Source: Streptomyces acidiscabies (GTDB lineage Bacteria; Actinomycetota; Actinomycetes; Streptomycetales; Streptomycetaceae). Taken from it: 64,000 nt of DNA. Shown in pieces: positions 1 to 10,500 of this stretch. The notes below the pieces were generated by a model, which was not told the DNA's origin, made no database searches, and saw nothing but the letters and a program-made list of their open reading frames with translations. Each line of letters opens with the position of its first letter. Within the stretch, counting starts at the first letter, position 1. The stretch covers positions 5,042,001 to 5,106,000 of the forward strand of contig NZ_JAGJBY010000001.1 in NCBI RefSeq assembly GCF_020010905.1, in the 5' to 3' direction. Position numbers and translations under genes: made by a program.

Positions 1-975
1 CAGGTCGTCGGGATGGGGGCCGGGTTGTATGAGCGGTTCCCGGTGTTTGCCGAGGCGTTCGATGAGGTCTGCGATCTGCTGGGGGGCTCGCTGAGGGAAA
101 CGGTTTTCCAGGGGCCGCAGGAGTTGTTGGATCGTACGGAGTGGGCTCAGGTCGGGTTGTTTGCGGTGCAGGTGGCTCTGGCCAGGCTTTGGGAGTCGGT
201 GGGGGTTAAGCCGGATGTAGTGATCGGGCATTCCGTCGGGGAGATTGCGGCTGCGTATGTCGCGGGGGTGTTCGATCTCGCGGATGCGTGCAGGGTCGTG
301 GGTGCGCGGGCTCGATTGATGGGTGCTCTTCCCGAAGGCGGGGCAATGTGTGCAATTGAGGCCACGCGGGGGGAGGTTGAAGAGGCTGGCGTGAGTATTG
401 CGGCCGTGAACTCGGGTGACTCGACGGTGATTTCCGGGTCTGTCGGTGAGGTGGAGCGGGTTGCGGAGGCGTGGCGGCGGAAAGGGCGTCGTACGAAGCG
501 GCTTCAGGTGAGCCATGCTTTCCACTCGGCGCTCATGGAGCCGATGCTGGACGACTTCGCTGAGGTGCTGGGCGGCGTCGCCTTCAAGGAGCCGTCTCTT
601 CCGCTGCTGAGTAATGTGTCCGGCACGCTCGCGGGGGCGGAGATCGCGACCCCGGAATACTGGGTGCGGCACGTTCGTCAGCCGGTTCTCTTTCAGCCTG
701 CGATTGCTGAAGTCGCTGACAGGGCTGGTGTGTTCGTGGAGATCGGGCCCGGTCCGGTGCTGATCACGGCTGCTCAGCACACGCTGACTACAACTCCGGT
801 TCTCACCGCCTCCCTTGCCGAAGGTCGTCCGGACGATGTGGCGTTCATGCAGGCGATGGGGCGTCTCTACACCGCTGGGTACTCCGTCGACTGGTCGCTC
901 TTCTTCCCCACCGACCCCGCGCCCCAGATCGTCGACCTCCCCACCTACCCCTTCCAACGCCAACGTTTCTGGCTG
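1..975 (+). repeat. Long direct repeat, malonyl-AT block, copy 1
   Basis: This AT-coding stretch matches 11320-12294 and 17448-18422 with no insertions or deletions and few substitutions, including many synonymous sites. The copies encode nearly identical malonyl-CoA ATs. Confidence 0.85.
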
Positions 976-3900
976 TCGAGCGGTCGAACTGGCGGCGATC
1001 CAGGGGGTCTTGGTCTCGTGGCGGCCGGGCATCCGGTCCTGGGCGCGGCAGTTGAGTTCGCCGATCGAGGCGGCTGTCTTCTGACGGGGCGCGTGTCCCG
1101 GTCGGGAGCGCCGTGGTTGGTGGATCACGAGGTGGGGGGTGTGGTGTTGGTGCCGGGGGCGGCGTTGGTGGAGTGGGCGCTCAGGGCCGGGGACGAAGTG
1201 GGGTGCGCTGTGGTGGAAGAACTGACCTTGCAGGCGCCCATGGTTGTGCCGTCGGACTCGGCTCTTCGTGTTCAGGTCGTGGTGGACGAGGGGGATGGTG
1301 ACGGGCGTCGCGAGGTGCGTATCTACACCCGTTCCGACGACGAATGGACGTGCCACGCGATCGGCGTCCTGGCACCACGACTTCCCGAACCCGCCGAAGA
1401 AGCCCTCGCGGCAACCCCCTGGCCCCCACCCGGCGCCGAGCCCATTGACGTGACGGACTTCTACGCCCGCTCCGCGACGGACGACGGCTACCGATACGGC
1501 CCCGCGTTCCAGGGCCTGGACGCAGTTTGGCGCCACGGCGACGGCCTCTACGCGGAGGTCACCCTCCCCGAAGCCGCCGGCTCCCCGGACGGGTACGGCA
1601 TCCACCCCGCCCTCCTCGACGCCACCCTCCACCCCCTCCTCGCCGCGCACCTCCAGGGCGACGAGACGCACGTCCCCTTCGAGTGGACCGGCGTGTCGCT
1701 GAGCGCGGTGGGGGCCACGACCGTGCGCGTTCACCTCACCCCGTCCGAGCGCGGAGTGGGGGTGACCGTCACCGATGCGACAGGCGGACCTGTCCTGCGT
1801 GTCGGCTCTCTCCGTACCCGCCCGATCGACCCGGCCCAGCTCTCCGCCGCCCGACAGCGCGATCTGCGGGGCCTGTTCACGGTCGAGTGGACGCCGGTCG
1901 AGGTGCCGGAGGCGGACGTGGACGACGCGGCCGTGCTGGTGGTCGACGGTGATGAACTGCCCGCCGTCGAGCGGGTGTTGGCCAGGGTTCAGGAAACCTT
2001 GGCCTCGGCCGACGACTCCCGTCTGACGGTGGTCACCCGGCGGGCGGTCTCCGTCGTCGGCGGTGACGCCGATCCAACTGCCGGAGCCGTCTGGGGTCTT
2101 GTCCGCAGCGCTCAGACGGAGCACCCTGGCCGCTTCGTCCTGCTCGACACCGACGGCGGCGACCTCCCGCATGTCCTGCACGCCCTCGACGAACCCCAAC
2201 TGGCCCTGCGCGAAGGCAAGCTGTACATACCCCGGCTGATCCCCGCTCGCCGCCCCTCCCTCTCGCCACCCCCGGGTGAACCCGCGTGGCGGCTGCGCAT
2301 GGCGGGCGGTGGCTCGCTCGACGCCCTGACGGCGGTCCCGTGCCCCGAGGTCCTCGCGCCCTTGGCGCCGGGCCGGGTCCGGGTCTCCGTACACGCCGCC
2401 GGCATCAACTTCCGTGACGTACTGGTCGCGTTGGGGATGGTTCCGGCGTACGGGGCGATGGGCGGCGAGGGTGCCGGTGTCGTGACGGAGGTCGGTCCCG
2501 GTGTCACCCGGGTGTCGGTCGGCGATCGCGTGATGGGCGTGTTCGAGGGGGCCTTCGGGCCGGTGGCGGTCGCTGATGAGCAGTTGATGACGCGGGTCCC
2601 CGACGGATGGGACATGCGTCAGGCCGCCGGGGCGCCCGCAGCGTTCCTCACGGCCTGGTACGGGCTGGTCGAACTGGCTGAACTCCGGGCCGGTGAAAGG
2701 GTGTTGATCCACGCCGCGACGGGCGGGGTGGGGATGGCGGCCGTGCAGGTCGCCCGGCATCTGGGCGCCGAGGTGTTCGCGACCGCGAGCCCCGTCAAGC
2801 ACGCTGTGCTGGAGGAGCTGGGGATCGACGAGGCGCATCGGGCCTCTTCGCGGGAGCTGGGGTTCGCGGGGAAGTTCGGGCGCGTGGACGTCGTACTAAA
2901 CAGCCTTACCGGTGACTTGATCGACGAGTCTTTCCAACTCCTCGGCGCGGGTGGGCGGTTCCTGGAGATGGGGAAGACCGATCTCCGGGACCCCGAGGCG
3001 CACCCCGGCGTCATGTACGCGGTGTACGACGCGAGCGTGGACGCCGAGCCCGAGCGGATCGGGGAGATCTTCGACGGACTGGGTGCGCTGTTCGCCTCAG
3101 AACGGCTTAAGCCGCTCCCGATACGTTCCTGGCCGCTGGCCGATACGGGGGAGGCGTTGCGGTTCATGAGTCAGGCGAAACACACCGGGAAACTCGTCCT
3201 CGACATCCCACCCGCCCTCGACCCCGAAGGCACCGTACTGATCACCGGCGGCATGGGGATGCTCGGGCAGGTCACCGCCGAACACCTCGTGCGCGCATAC
3301 GGCGTACGGCGTCTGATCCTGGCCGGACGGCGTGGCGCGCAGGCTCCCGGTGCCGACGAACTCGTGGCGAAACTCGGCGAGTTGGGCGCCGAAGCCACTG
3401 TCGTCGCCCTCGACGTGAGCGACCCCGACGCAGTGGCCCGACTGGTCGCGTCCACCGACCGGCTGACCGGCGTCATCCACTCCGCGGGTGTCCTGGACGA
3501 CGCGGTGGTGACCGCCCAGACCCCCGAGCGGCTGGCGACGGTGTGGGCGGCGAAGGCCACCGCCGCCGCGAACCTCCACCGGGCGACCCGGGACGTGCGG
3601 CTCGGCCTGTTCGCCGTGTTCTCCTCGGTCGCCGCCACCCTCGGCAGCCCCGGACAGGCCAACTACGCGTCGGCCAACGCCTATTGCGACGCGCTGGCGC
3701 AACACCGCCGGGCCACGGGCCGGGCCGGTCTGTCCGTCGGCTGGGGCATGTGGCGGACCGAAGGAGGCATGGCGGGCGGACTCGGCGACACCGACATGGC
3801 CCGGCTCGCACGCGTCGGCGTCCGCGCGATGACCGCGGACCACGGGCTGGCCCTCCTCGACGCCGCACACCACCACGGCCACGCCCACGTCGTGGCCTGC

Positions 3901-4545
3901 GACTTCGACCCGCGCACCCTGGCCGCGCTCCCCGCCGACGCCCGGCCCGCCCTCCTGCGCGGCCTCGCCGCGACCACCACCGGCAGGCGCACCGCGTCGG
4001 CGGGCGCACACCCCGCCGACCTCGCGGCCCGACTCGCCGCCCTCTCGCCCGCCGACCGGCACCACACACTGGTCAAGCTCGTCAAGGAGCGGGCCGCCGC
4101 CGTACTCGGACACCACACGGACAGCGCAGTTCAGAGCGGAACCTTCAAAGAACTCGGCTTCGACTCCCTCACCGCTGTCGAACTGCGCAACACCCTGTCC
4201 GCCGCGACCGGACTGCGCCTGCCCGCCGGCCTCGTCTTCGACTACCCCGACGCCGACACCCTGGCCGCACACCTCGCGGGCCAACTCGCCCCCGACACCG
4301 CCGTATCCACCGGACAGGAGGCCACCGACCCGATCCTGCGCGAGGTCGCGCGGCTGGAGCGCGCACTGTCCTCCGCGTCCGTCGAGCACCTCGACACCGA
4401 CGCGGTCACCGCCCGGCTGGAGACGCTCCTCGCGAAGTGGAAGACGGCCGGCGCCCCCGACGGGACGCGGGGAACCAAGGAACAGCTCCAGGTCGCGACA
4501 GCCGACCAGGTCCTCGACTTCATCGACAAAGAACTGGGTGTGTGA
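1..4545 (+). CDS. Modular type I polyketide synthase, 3' part (AT-DH-ER-KR-ACP)
   Basis: The gene enters from the left edge in frame 1, so its start and its KS are outside the window. Counting from the first codon in the window, AT covers about 1-310 (GHSVGE near 75, HAFH near 172, the malonyl-CoA signature). DH covers about 340-600 (HEVGGVVLVP near 375, DATLH near 540). ER covers about 770-1050 with the NADPH loop ATGGVGMAAVQ near 905. KR covers about 1070-1320 (TGGMGMLG, LDD near 1164, active Tyr near 1221). ACP has DLGFDSL-type GFDSL near 1389. The LDD motif marks a B-type KR. The tail after the ACP is a class 1 C-terminal docking region, so the chain passes to another PKS. The module should add one acetate unit and reduce it fully. 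Only 30 bp separate it from the next PKS gene, so they are co-transcribed. Confidence 0.95.
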   Translation, partial: QVVGMGAGLYERFPVFAEAFDEVCDLLGGSLRETVFQGPQELLDRTEWAQVGLFAVQVALARLWESVGVKPDVVIGHSVGEIAAAYVAGVFDLADACRVVGARARLMGALPEGGAMCAIEATRGEVEEAGVSIAAVNSGDSTVISGSVGEVERVAEAWRRKGRRTKRLQVSHAFHSALMEPMLDDFAEVLGGVAFKEPSLPLLSNVSGTLAGAEIATPEYWVRHVRQPVLFQPAIAEVADRAGVFVEIGPGPVLITAAQHTLTTTPVLTASLAEGRPDDVAFMQAMGRLYTAGYSVDWSLFFPTDPAPQIVDLPTYPFQRQRFWLSSGRTGGDPGGLGLVAAGHPVLGAAVEFADRGGCLLTGRVSRSGAPWLVDHEVGGVVLVPGAALVEWALRAGDEVGCAVVEELTLQAPMVVPSDSALRVQVVVDEGDGDGRREVRIYTRSDDEWTCHAIGVLAPRLPEPAEEALAATPWPPPGAEPIDVTDFYARSATDDGYRYGPAFQGLDAVWRHGDGLYAEVTLPEAAGSPDGYGIHPALLDATLHPLLAAHLQGDETHVPFEWTGVSLSAVGATTVRVHLTPSERGVGVTVTDATGGPVLRVGSLRTRPIDPAQLSAARQRDLRGLFTVEWTPVEVPEADVDDAAVLVVDGDELPAVERVLARVQETLASADDSRLTVVTRRAVSVVGGDADPTAGAVWGLVRSAQTEHPGRFVLLDTDGGDLPHVLHALDEPQLALREGKLYIPRLIPARRPSLSPPPGEPAWRLRMAGGGSLDALTAVPCPEVLAPLAPGRVRVSVHAAGINFRDVLVALGMVPAYGAMGGEGAGVVTEVGPGVTRVSVGDRVMGVFEGAFGPVAVADEQLMTRVPDGWDMRQAAGAPAAFLTAWYGLVELAELRAGERVLIHAATGGVGMAAVQVARHLGAEVFATASPVKHAVLEELGIDEAHRASSRELGFAGKFGRVDVVLNSLTGDLIDESFQLLGAGGRFLEMGKTDLRDPEAHPGVMYAVYDASVDAEPERIGEIFDGLGALFASERLKPLPIRSWPLADTGEALRFMSQAKHTGKLVLDIPPALDPEGTVLITGGMGMLGQVTAEHLVRAYGVRRLILAGRRGAQAPGADELVAKLGELGAEATVVALDVSDPDAVARLVASTDRLTGVIHSAGVLDDAVVTAQTPERLATVWAAKATAAANLHRATRDVRLGLFAVFSSVAATLGSPGQANYASANAYCDALAQHRRATGRAGLSVGWGMWRTEGGMAGGLGDTDMARLARVGVRAMTADHGLALLDAAHHHGHAHVVACDFDPRTLAALPADARPALLRGLAATTTGRRTASAGAHPADLAARLAALSPADRHHTLVKLVKERAAAVLGHHTDSAVQSGTFKELGFDSLTAVELRNTLSAATGLRLPAGLVFDYPDADTLAAHLAGQLAPDTAVSTGQEATDPILREVARLERALSSASVEHLDTDAVTARLETLLAKWKTAGAPDGTRGTKEQLQVATADQVLDFIDKELGV

Positions 4546-4575
4546 CCGACCGTGCCGAAGGCTGGGTGAACTCTC

Positions 4576-7500
4576 ATGGCGAGTGAAGAGCAACTGGTCG
4601 ACTACCTCAAGCGGGTCGCCGCCGAGCTGCACGACACCCGGCAGCGGCTGCGCGAGCTGGAGGAACGCCACCAGGAACCGGTGGCCGTCGTCGGCATGGC
4701 CTGCCACTTCCCCGGCGGCGTCGAGACCCCCGAGGACCTGTGGGACCTCGTCGCGGCCGGCGCCGACGCGATCGAACCCTTCCCCACCGACCGGGGCTGG
4801 GACCTGGAGCGCATCTACCACCCCGACCCCGAGAACCCCGGAACCTGCTACGTCCGCGAAGGCGGCTTCCTCGCCGGAGCGGACCGCTTCGACGCCGAGT
4901 TCTTCGGCTTCAGCCCCCGCGAAGCACTCGCCAGCAGCCCCCAGCTCCGCATCCTCCTGGAAACGGCATGGGAAGCCCTCGAACGCGCGGGGATCGCCCC
5001 CACCTCCCTCAAAGGCAGCCGGACCGGCGTCTACATCGGCTCCGGGACCACCGGCAACCAGACCCAGGGAGACCTCGAAGGCAAGTCCAGCGAGGGGTAC
5101 GCGGGCACCGCACCCAGCGTCCTGTCCGGCCGTATCTCCTTCAACCTCGGCCTGGAGGGACCCGCCGTCACCGTCGAGACCGCGTGCTCCTCCTCGCTGG
5201 TCGCCATGCACCTCGCGGCACAGGCACTGCGACAGGGCGAGTGCGAACTCGCCCTCGCGGGCGGCGTCACCGTCACCTCGACACCCGAAGTGTTCACCGG
5301 CTTCGCCCGTCAACGCGGACTCGCCCCCGACGGCCGCTGCAAACCCTTCGCGGCGGCGGCCGACGGCACGGGCTGGGGCGAGGGCGCGGGACTCCTCGTC
5401 CTCGAACGCCTCTCCTCGGCCCGGCGCAACGGCCACCGCGTCCTCGCGCTGCTCCGGGGCTCGGCCGTCAACCAGGACGGCGCCTCCAACGGCTTCACCG
5501 CACCCAACGGACCGTCCCAACGCCGCGTCATACGACAGGCGTTGGCGAGCGCCCACCTCTCCACGTCCGAGATCGACGCCGTCGAGGCGCACGGCACCGG
5601 GACCCGGCTCGGTGACCCCATCGAGGCCGAGGCCCTCATCGCGACGTACGGCAAGGACCGCGAGGACGACCGGCCGTTGTGGCTCGGGTCGGTGAAGTCG
5701 AACATCGGGCACACGCAGGCGGCGGCGGGGGTCGCCGGGGTCATCAAGATGGTGATGGCACTGCGGCACGAGCTGCTCCCCGTCACCCTCAACGTCGATG
5801 AGCCGACTCCGCATGTGCAGTGGGACGGGGGTGGGGTGCGGTTGCTCACCGAGGCGGTGGAGTGGGAGCGGGGGGAGCGGGTTCGGCGGGCCGGGGTGTC
5901 GTCGTTCGGGATCTCGGGGACGAACGCGCACGTGATTCTGGAGGAGGCGCCGCTGTCTGATGAGGCTTCTTTGGCGGGGGAGGTTTCTTCGGTTGAGGAG
6001 CCTGAGCTGGTGCCGTGGGTTGTTTCCGCGCGGAGTGAAGCTGCACTGGAGGAACAGGTGCGGCGGGTGCGGGAGTTGGAGGCGTCGGCGGTCGAGGTGG
6101 GGTGGTCGCTGGTTACGACGCGGTCGGTGTTCGAGCACCGGGCCGTGATCGTGGACGGGGACGTGGTGTCGGGTGTGGCAGGGGATGTGGGTCCGGGTCC
6201 GGTGCTGGTGTTCCCTGGCCAGGGGTCGCAGTGGGTGGGAATGGGCGCCCAACTCCTCGACGAATCACCGGTGTTCGCAGATCGGATCGCGGAGTGCGAA
6301 CAGGCCCTTGCGCCTCATGTGGGCTGGTCGCTCACTGAAGTGCTGCGGGGCGGCGGGGAGTTGGACCGTGTTGATGTGGTTCAGCCGGTCCTCTGGGCGG
6401 TGATGGTCTCCCTTGCCGCCGTTTGGGAGGGCTATGGCGTTCGTCCTGCCGCAGTGATTGGGCATTCACAGGGTGAGATAGCAGCTGCCTGTGTTGCGGG
6501 GGTGCTGTCGCTCCAGGACGCGGCGAGGATTGTTGCCGTTCGTAGTGATGCGCTCCGGCAGTTGCAGGGCCGGGGTGACATGGCCTCGATCGGCACCGGC
6601 CCGGACGAGGTGCGTGCGCTCATCGGCGATCATCGGCCGGGCGTGTCCGTCGCCGTTGTCAACAGCGCCTCCTCGACGGTCATTTCAGGGCCGCCCGGCG
6701 ACATAGCGGCGGTGGTGTCCGAGGCTGAGGCGCGCGGACTGAGGGCACGCCTCATCGACGTCGGCTACGCCTCCCACAATGCTCAAATAGACGAACTCCG
6801 CGAGGAGTTGACCCGACGGCTCTCCGACGTCCACCCGGTCGCGGTGTCCGACGTGGCGTTCTACTCGACCGTCACCGCAGCCCGTATCGACACGGCCACT
6901 CTCGACACCGGCTACTGGGTCACCAACCTCCGCGAACAAGTCCGCTTCGCCGAGACCATCAAGGCACTCCAGGCCGACGGCTACCGCCTGTTCATCGAGG
7001 CCAGCCCCCACCCCGTCCTCGTCCTCCCCATGGAGGAGACCATCGACACCGGGACCATCGTCCCGACCCTGCGCCGAGACCACGGCACCACCCACCAACT
7101 CACCCTCGCCGCAGCCCAAGCCTTCACCGCAGGCGCCGACATCAACTGGCACCACTGGTTCCCCACACCCCCACACCCCATCGACCTCCCCACCTACCCC
7201 TTCCACCACCACCACCACTACTGGCTAGAGGTAGACACCCAGGGCGACGCCCGATCCATGGGGCTACGACGACTGGAGCACCCCCTCCTGCCCGCCATCC
7301 TCAGCCTCGCCGACGGCGCACTCGTCCTCACCGGTCGGCTCGCGGCGTCCAGCGGCTGGCTCGCCGAGCACGCGGTCGCCGGTACGGCACTCGTCCCCGG
7401 CGCCGCCCTGGTGGAGTGGGCGTTGCGCGCGGCCGACGAATCCGGCTGCGCGGGCCTTGAGGAACTCACCCTCCAGGCGCCCCTGGTGCTCCCGGAATCC

Positions 7501-10500
7501 GGGGGGCTACAGGTCCAGGTCGCCGTCGGTGCCGCCGACGAACAGGACGGGCGCCGGGAACTGAGCGTCTTCTCCCGCCCGGAGTCGGGCCACGACGAGA
7601 GCTGGACCTGCCACGCGGTCGGCGTCCTGACTCCCGAACCCGGGGACGCACCGGACGAGTTGAGCGGGCCGTGGCCCCCGGCGGGGGCCGAGGCGGTGGA
7701 CATCGGTGACCTGTACGAGCGGGCGGCCTCGGCCGGCTACACCTACGGCCCGGCGTTCCAGGGCGTGCGCGCCGTGTGGCGGCACGGCCAAGACCTGCTG
7801 GCCGAGGTGGAGTTGCCCGGACGGACGGGCGCGGACGACGGGTTCGGTATCCATCCCGCGCTTCTGGACGCCGCCCTGCACCCCGCTCTGCTGCTCGACC
7901 CCGAGGACCCCGACGGGCAGGAACTCCGGCTGCCGTTCGCATGGACCGGGGTGTCCTTGTGGGCCACCGGTGCCACTGCCGCGCGGGTACGACTCTCCCC
8001 GCACGGCGACACGTTGCGGGTGACGGTGGCCGACTCCGCCGGAACGCCCGTGCTGGGCGTGGACTCCCTGGCGCTGCTCCCCGTCGACCCCGAGCGGCTG
8101 CGCTCGGCGGCTCGAACAGGGGTCGACGGGCTGTTCACCGTGGAGTGGACGTCCGTGTCCGGTACGGCAGTTGAGGACCTCGACTGCGTGACGCTCGGTC
8201 GCGACGTACCGGATCTGGCAGCGCTCTCGGAGGGGAGGATCCCCGCGACGGTCCTCGTCGAGGTCGGCGTACCGTCCGAGGGGACCGTGGACGAACGGGG
8301 GCGCGCGGTCACCGAGTACACCCTCCGCCTGATCCAGGACTGGCTAGCCGAACCGCGCCTCGCCGACGCCAGGCTCGTACTGATCACCCGTCAGGCGGTG
8401 GCGGTGCAGAACACCGAGTCCGTCGACGCCCCGGCCGCCGCCGTATGGGGGCTGATCCGCAGCGCGCAGGCCGAACACCCCGGTCAGTTCGTCCTGTTGG
8501 ACACGGGCACGGGCACGGGCACGGATGCAGGCACAGATCCCGGTGGGGACCGTACGACCCTGGCGCGCGCCCTCGCCACCGGCGAGCCGCAACTCGCCGT
8601 ACGCGAAGGCCGTCCGCTGGTCCCCCGCCTCACCCGCGCCACCCTCCCCGCGAGCACCGGTCCCGTCCTGGACCCCGACGGCGCCGTGCTGATCGCGGGC
8701 GGCACCGGCATGATGGGTGCGCTGGTCGCCGAACACCTGGTCCGCGCCTGGTCGGTACGGCGTCTCGTGCTCGCCGGGCGGCAAGGCCCCGACGCCCCCG
8801 GTGCCCGCGAACTCGCCGAGCGGCTCACCGGACTCGGCGCGGACGTCCGGATCGTCTCCGCCGACCTCGCGGACGCGCAGGCAACCGCCGAACTGGTCGC
8901 CTCCGTCGACCGGTTGACCGGGGTGATCCATGCCGCCGGGGTGCTGGACGACGCCGTCGTCACCGCCCAGAACTCCGACCGGCTGGCGACGGTCTGGGCG
9001 GCGAAAGCGAGCGTCGCCGCGCACCTCGACGCGGCCACCGCGCACCTTCCCCTGGCCCTGTTCCTCACCTTCTCCTCCGCCGCCGGCGTCCTCGGCAACG
9101 CCGGTCAGGCCGGGTACGCCGCCGCCAACGCCTTCGTCGACGCCCTCGTCACCCACCGCCGCGCCACCGGTCTGCCCGGCCTCTCCATCGCCTGGGGACT
9201 GTGGGCACGCGGCAGCGCCATGACCCGGCACCTCGACGACACCGACCTGGCCCGCCTGCGCGCGGGCGGCCTCAAACCTCTCCTCGACGACCAAGGGCTC
9301 GCCCTCCTCGACGCGGCCCGCGCCACCGCTGACGACACGCCCATGGTCGTCGCCGCAGGGGTCGACGTCCGCGCGCTCACCGCCGACAGCGTGCCGCCGA
9401 TCCTGCGGAACGTGGCGGGGCGCATCCGGCGCCGGGCCGCGGTCGGCTCCGCCGCGGACCGTGCCGAACTGGAGACCCGGCTCGCCGGATTGGACGAGGA
9501 CGGAAGGCTGCGCGTCGTCACCGACGTCGTACGCGAGTCTGTCGCCGAGATCCTCGGGTACCGCTCGGCGGACGACGTACGTGTCGAGGCGAACTTCAAG
9601 GACCTCGGCTTCGATTCGCTCACGGCCGTGCAACTGCGTAACCGGCTGTCGGCGGTCAGCGGGGTGCGGTTGCCCGCGACGATCGTCTTCGATCATCCGA
9701 CGCCCCGGGGGCTTGCCGCGTACCTCGACACCCGGCTCGGGGGTCGGGTGTCGGCCGCGCCCGTCGCGGTTCCCGTGTCGACCGGCGACGATCCGATCGC
9801 CATCGTCTCCATGGCCTGCCGCTTCCCCGGGGGCGTGAACTCACCGGAAGAGTTGTGGGAGTTGGTCGTCGGGGGTGTCGACGCGATGGGCGCGTTCCCC
9901 ACCGACCGGGGGTGGGACCTGGAGAACCTCTTCCATCCCGATCCCGATCATCCCGGGACCAGTTACGCCGACGAAGGCGCCTTCCTGCCCGATGCGGGGG
10001 ATTTCGATGCGGGGTTCTTCGGGATCAATCCGCGTGAGGCGTTGGCGATGGATCCGCAGCAGCGGTTGTTGCTGGAGACGTCGTGGGAGGTGCTGGAGCG
10101 GGCGGGGATCGATCCGACGTCGCTGAAGGGGAGCCGGACCGGGACCTATGCGGGGGTGATGTATCACGACTACGCGGCCGGACTCACGGATGGGGACGGG
10201 TACGCCATGTTGGCCGGGGCCGGGAGTGTGGTGTCGGGGCGGGTGGCCTACACGCTCGGTCTGGAAGGGCCGACGATGACCGTCGATACGGCGTGTTCCT
10301 CGTCGCTGGTCGCTATTCATCTGGCCTCGCAGGCTTTGCGGCAGGGGGAGTGCGATCTCGCTCTCGCCGGGGGTGTCACCGTCATGGCTACGCCCGAGGT
10401 GTTCGTCGGGTTCTCGCGGCAGCGGGGGATGGCTCCCGATGGGCGATGCAAGTCGTTCGCTGCTGCGGCTGATGGGACGGGGTGGGGGGAGGGGGTTGGG

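Noticed and set aside
3097..6252. Very long minus-strand open frame opposite the PKS genes
   Set aside because: It has no recognisable domain, low-complexity Gly/Arg/His-rich translation, and mirrors the codon bias of the plus-strand PKS. The same applies to 11398-15735 (minus), 29589-33638 (plus) and 47852-51310 (plus).
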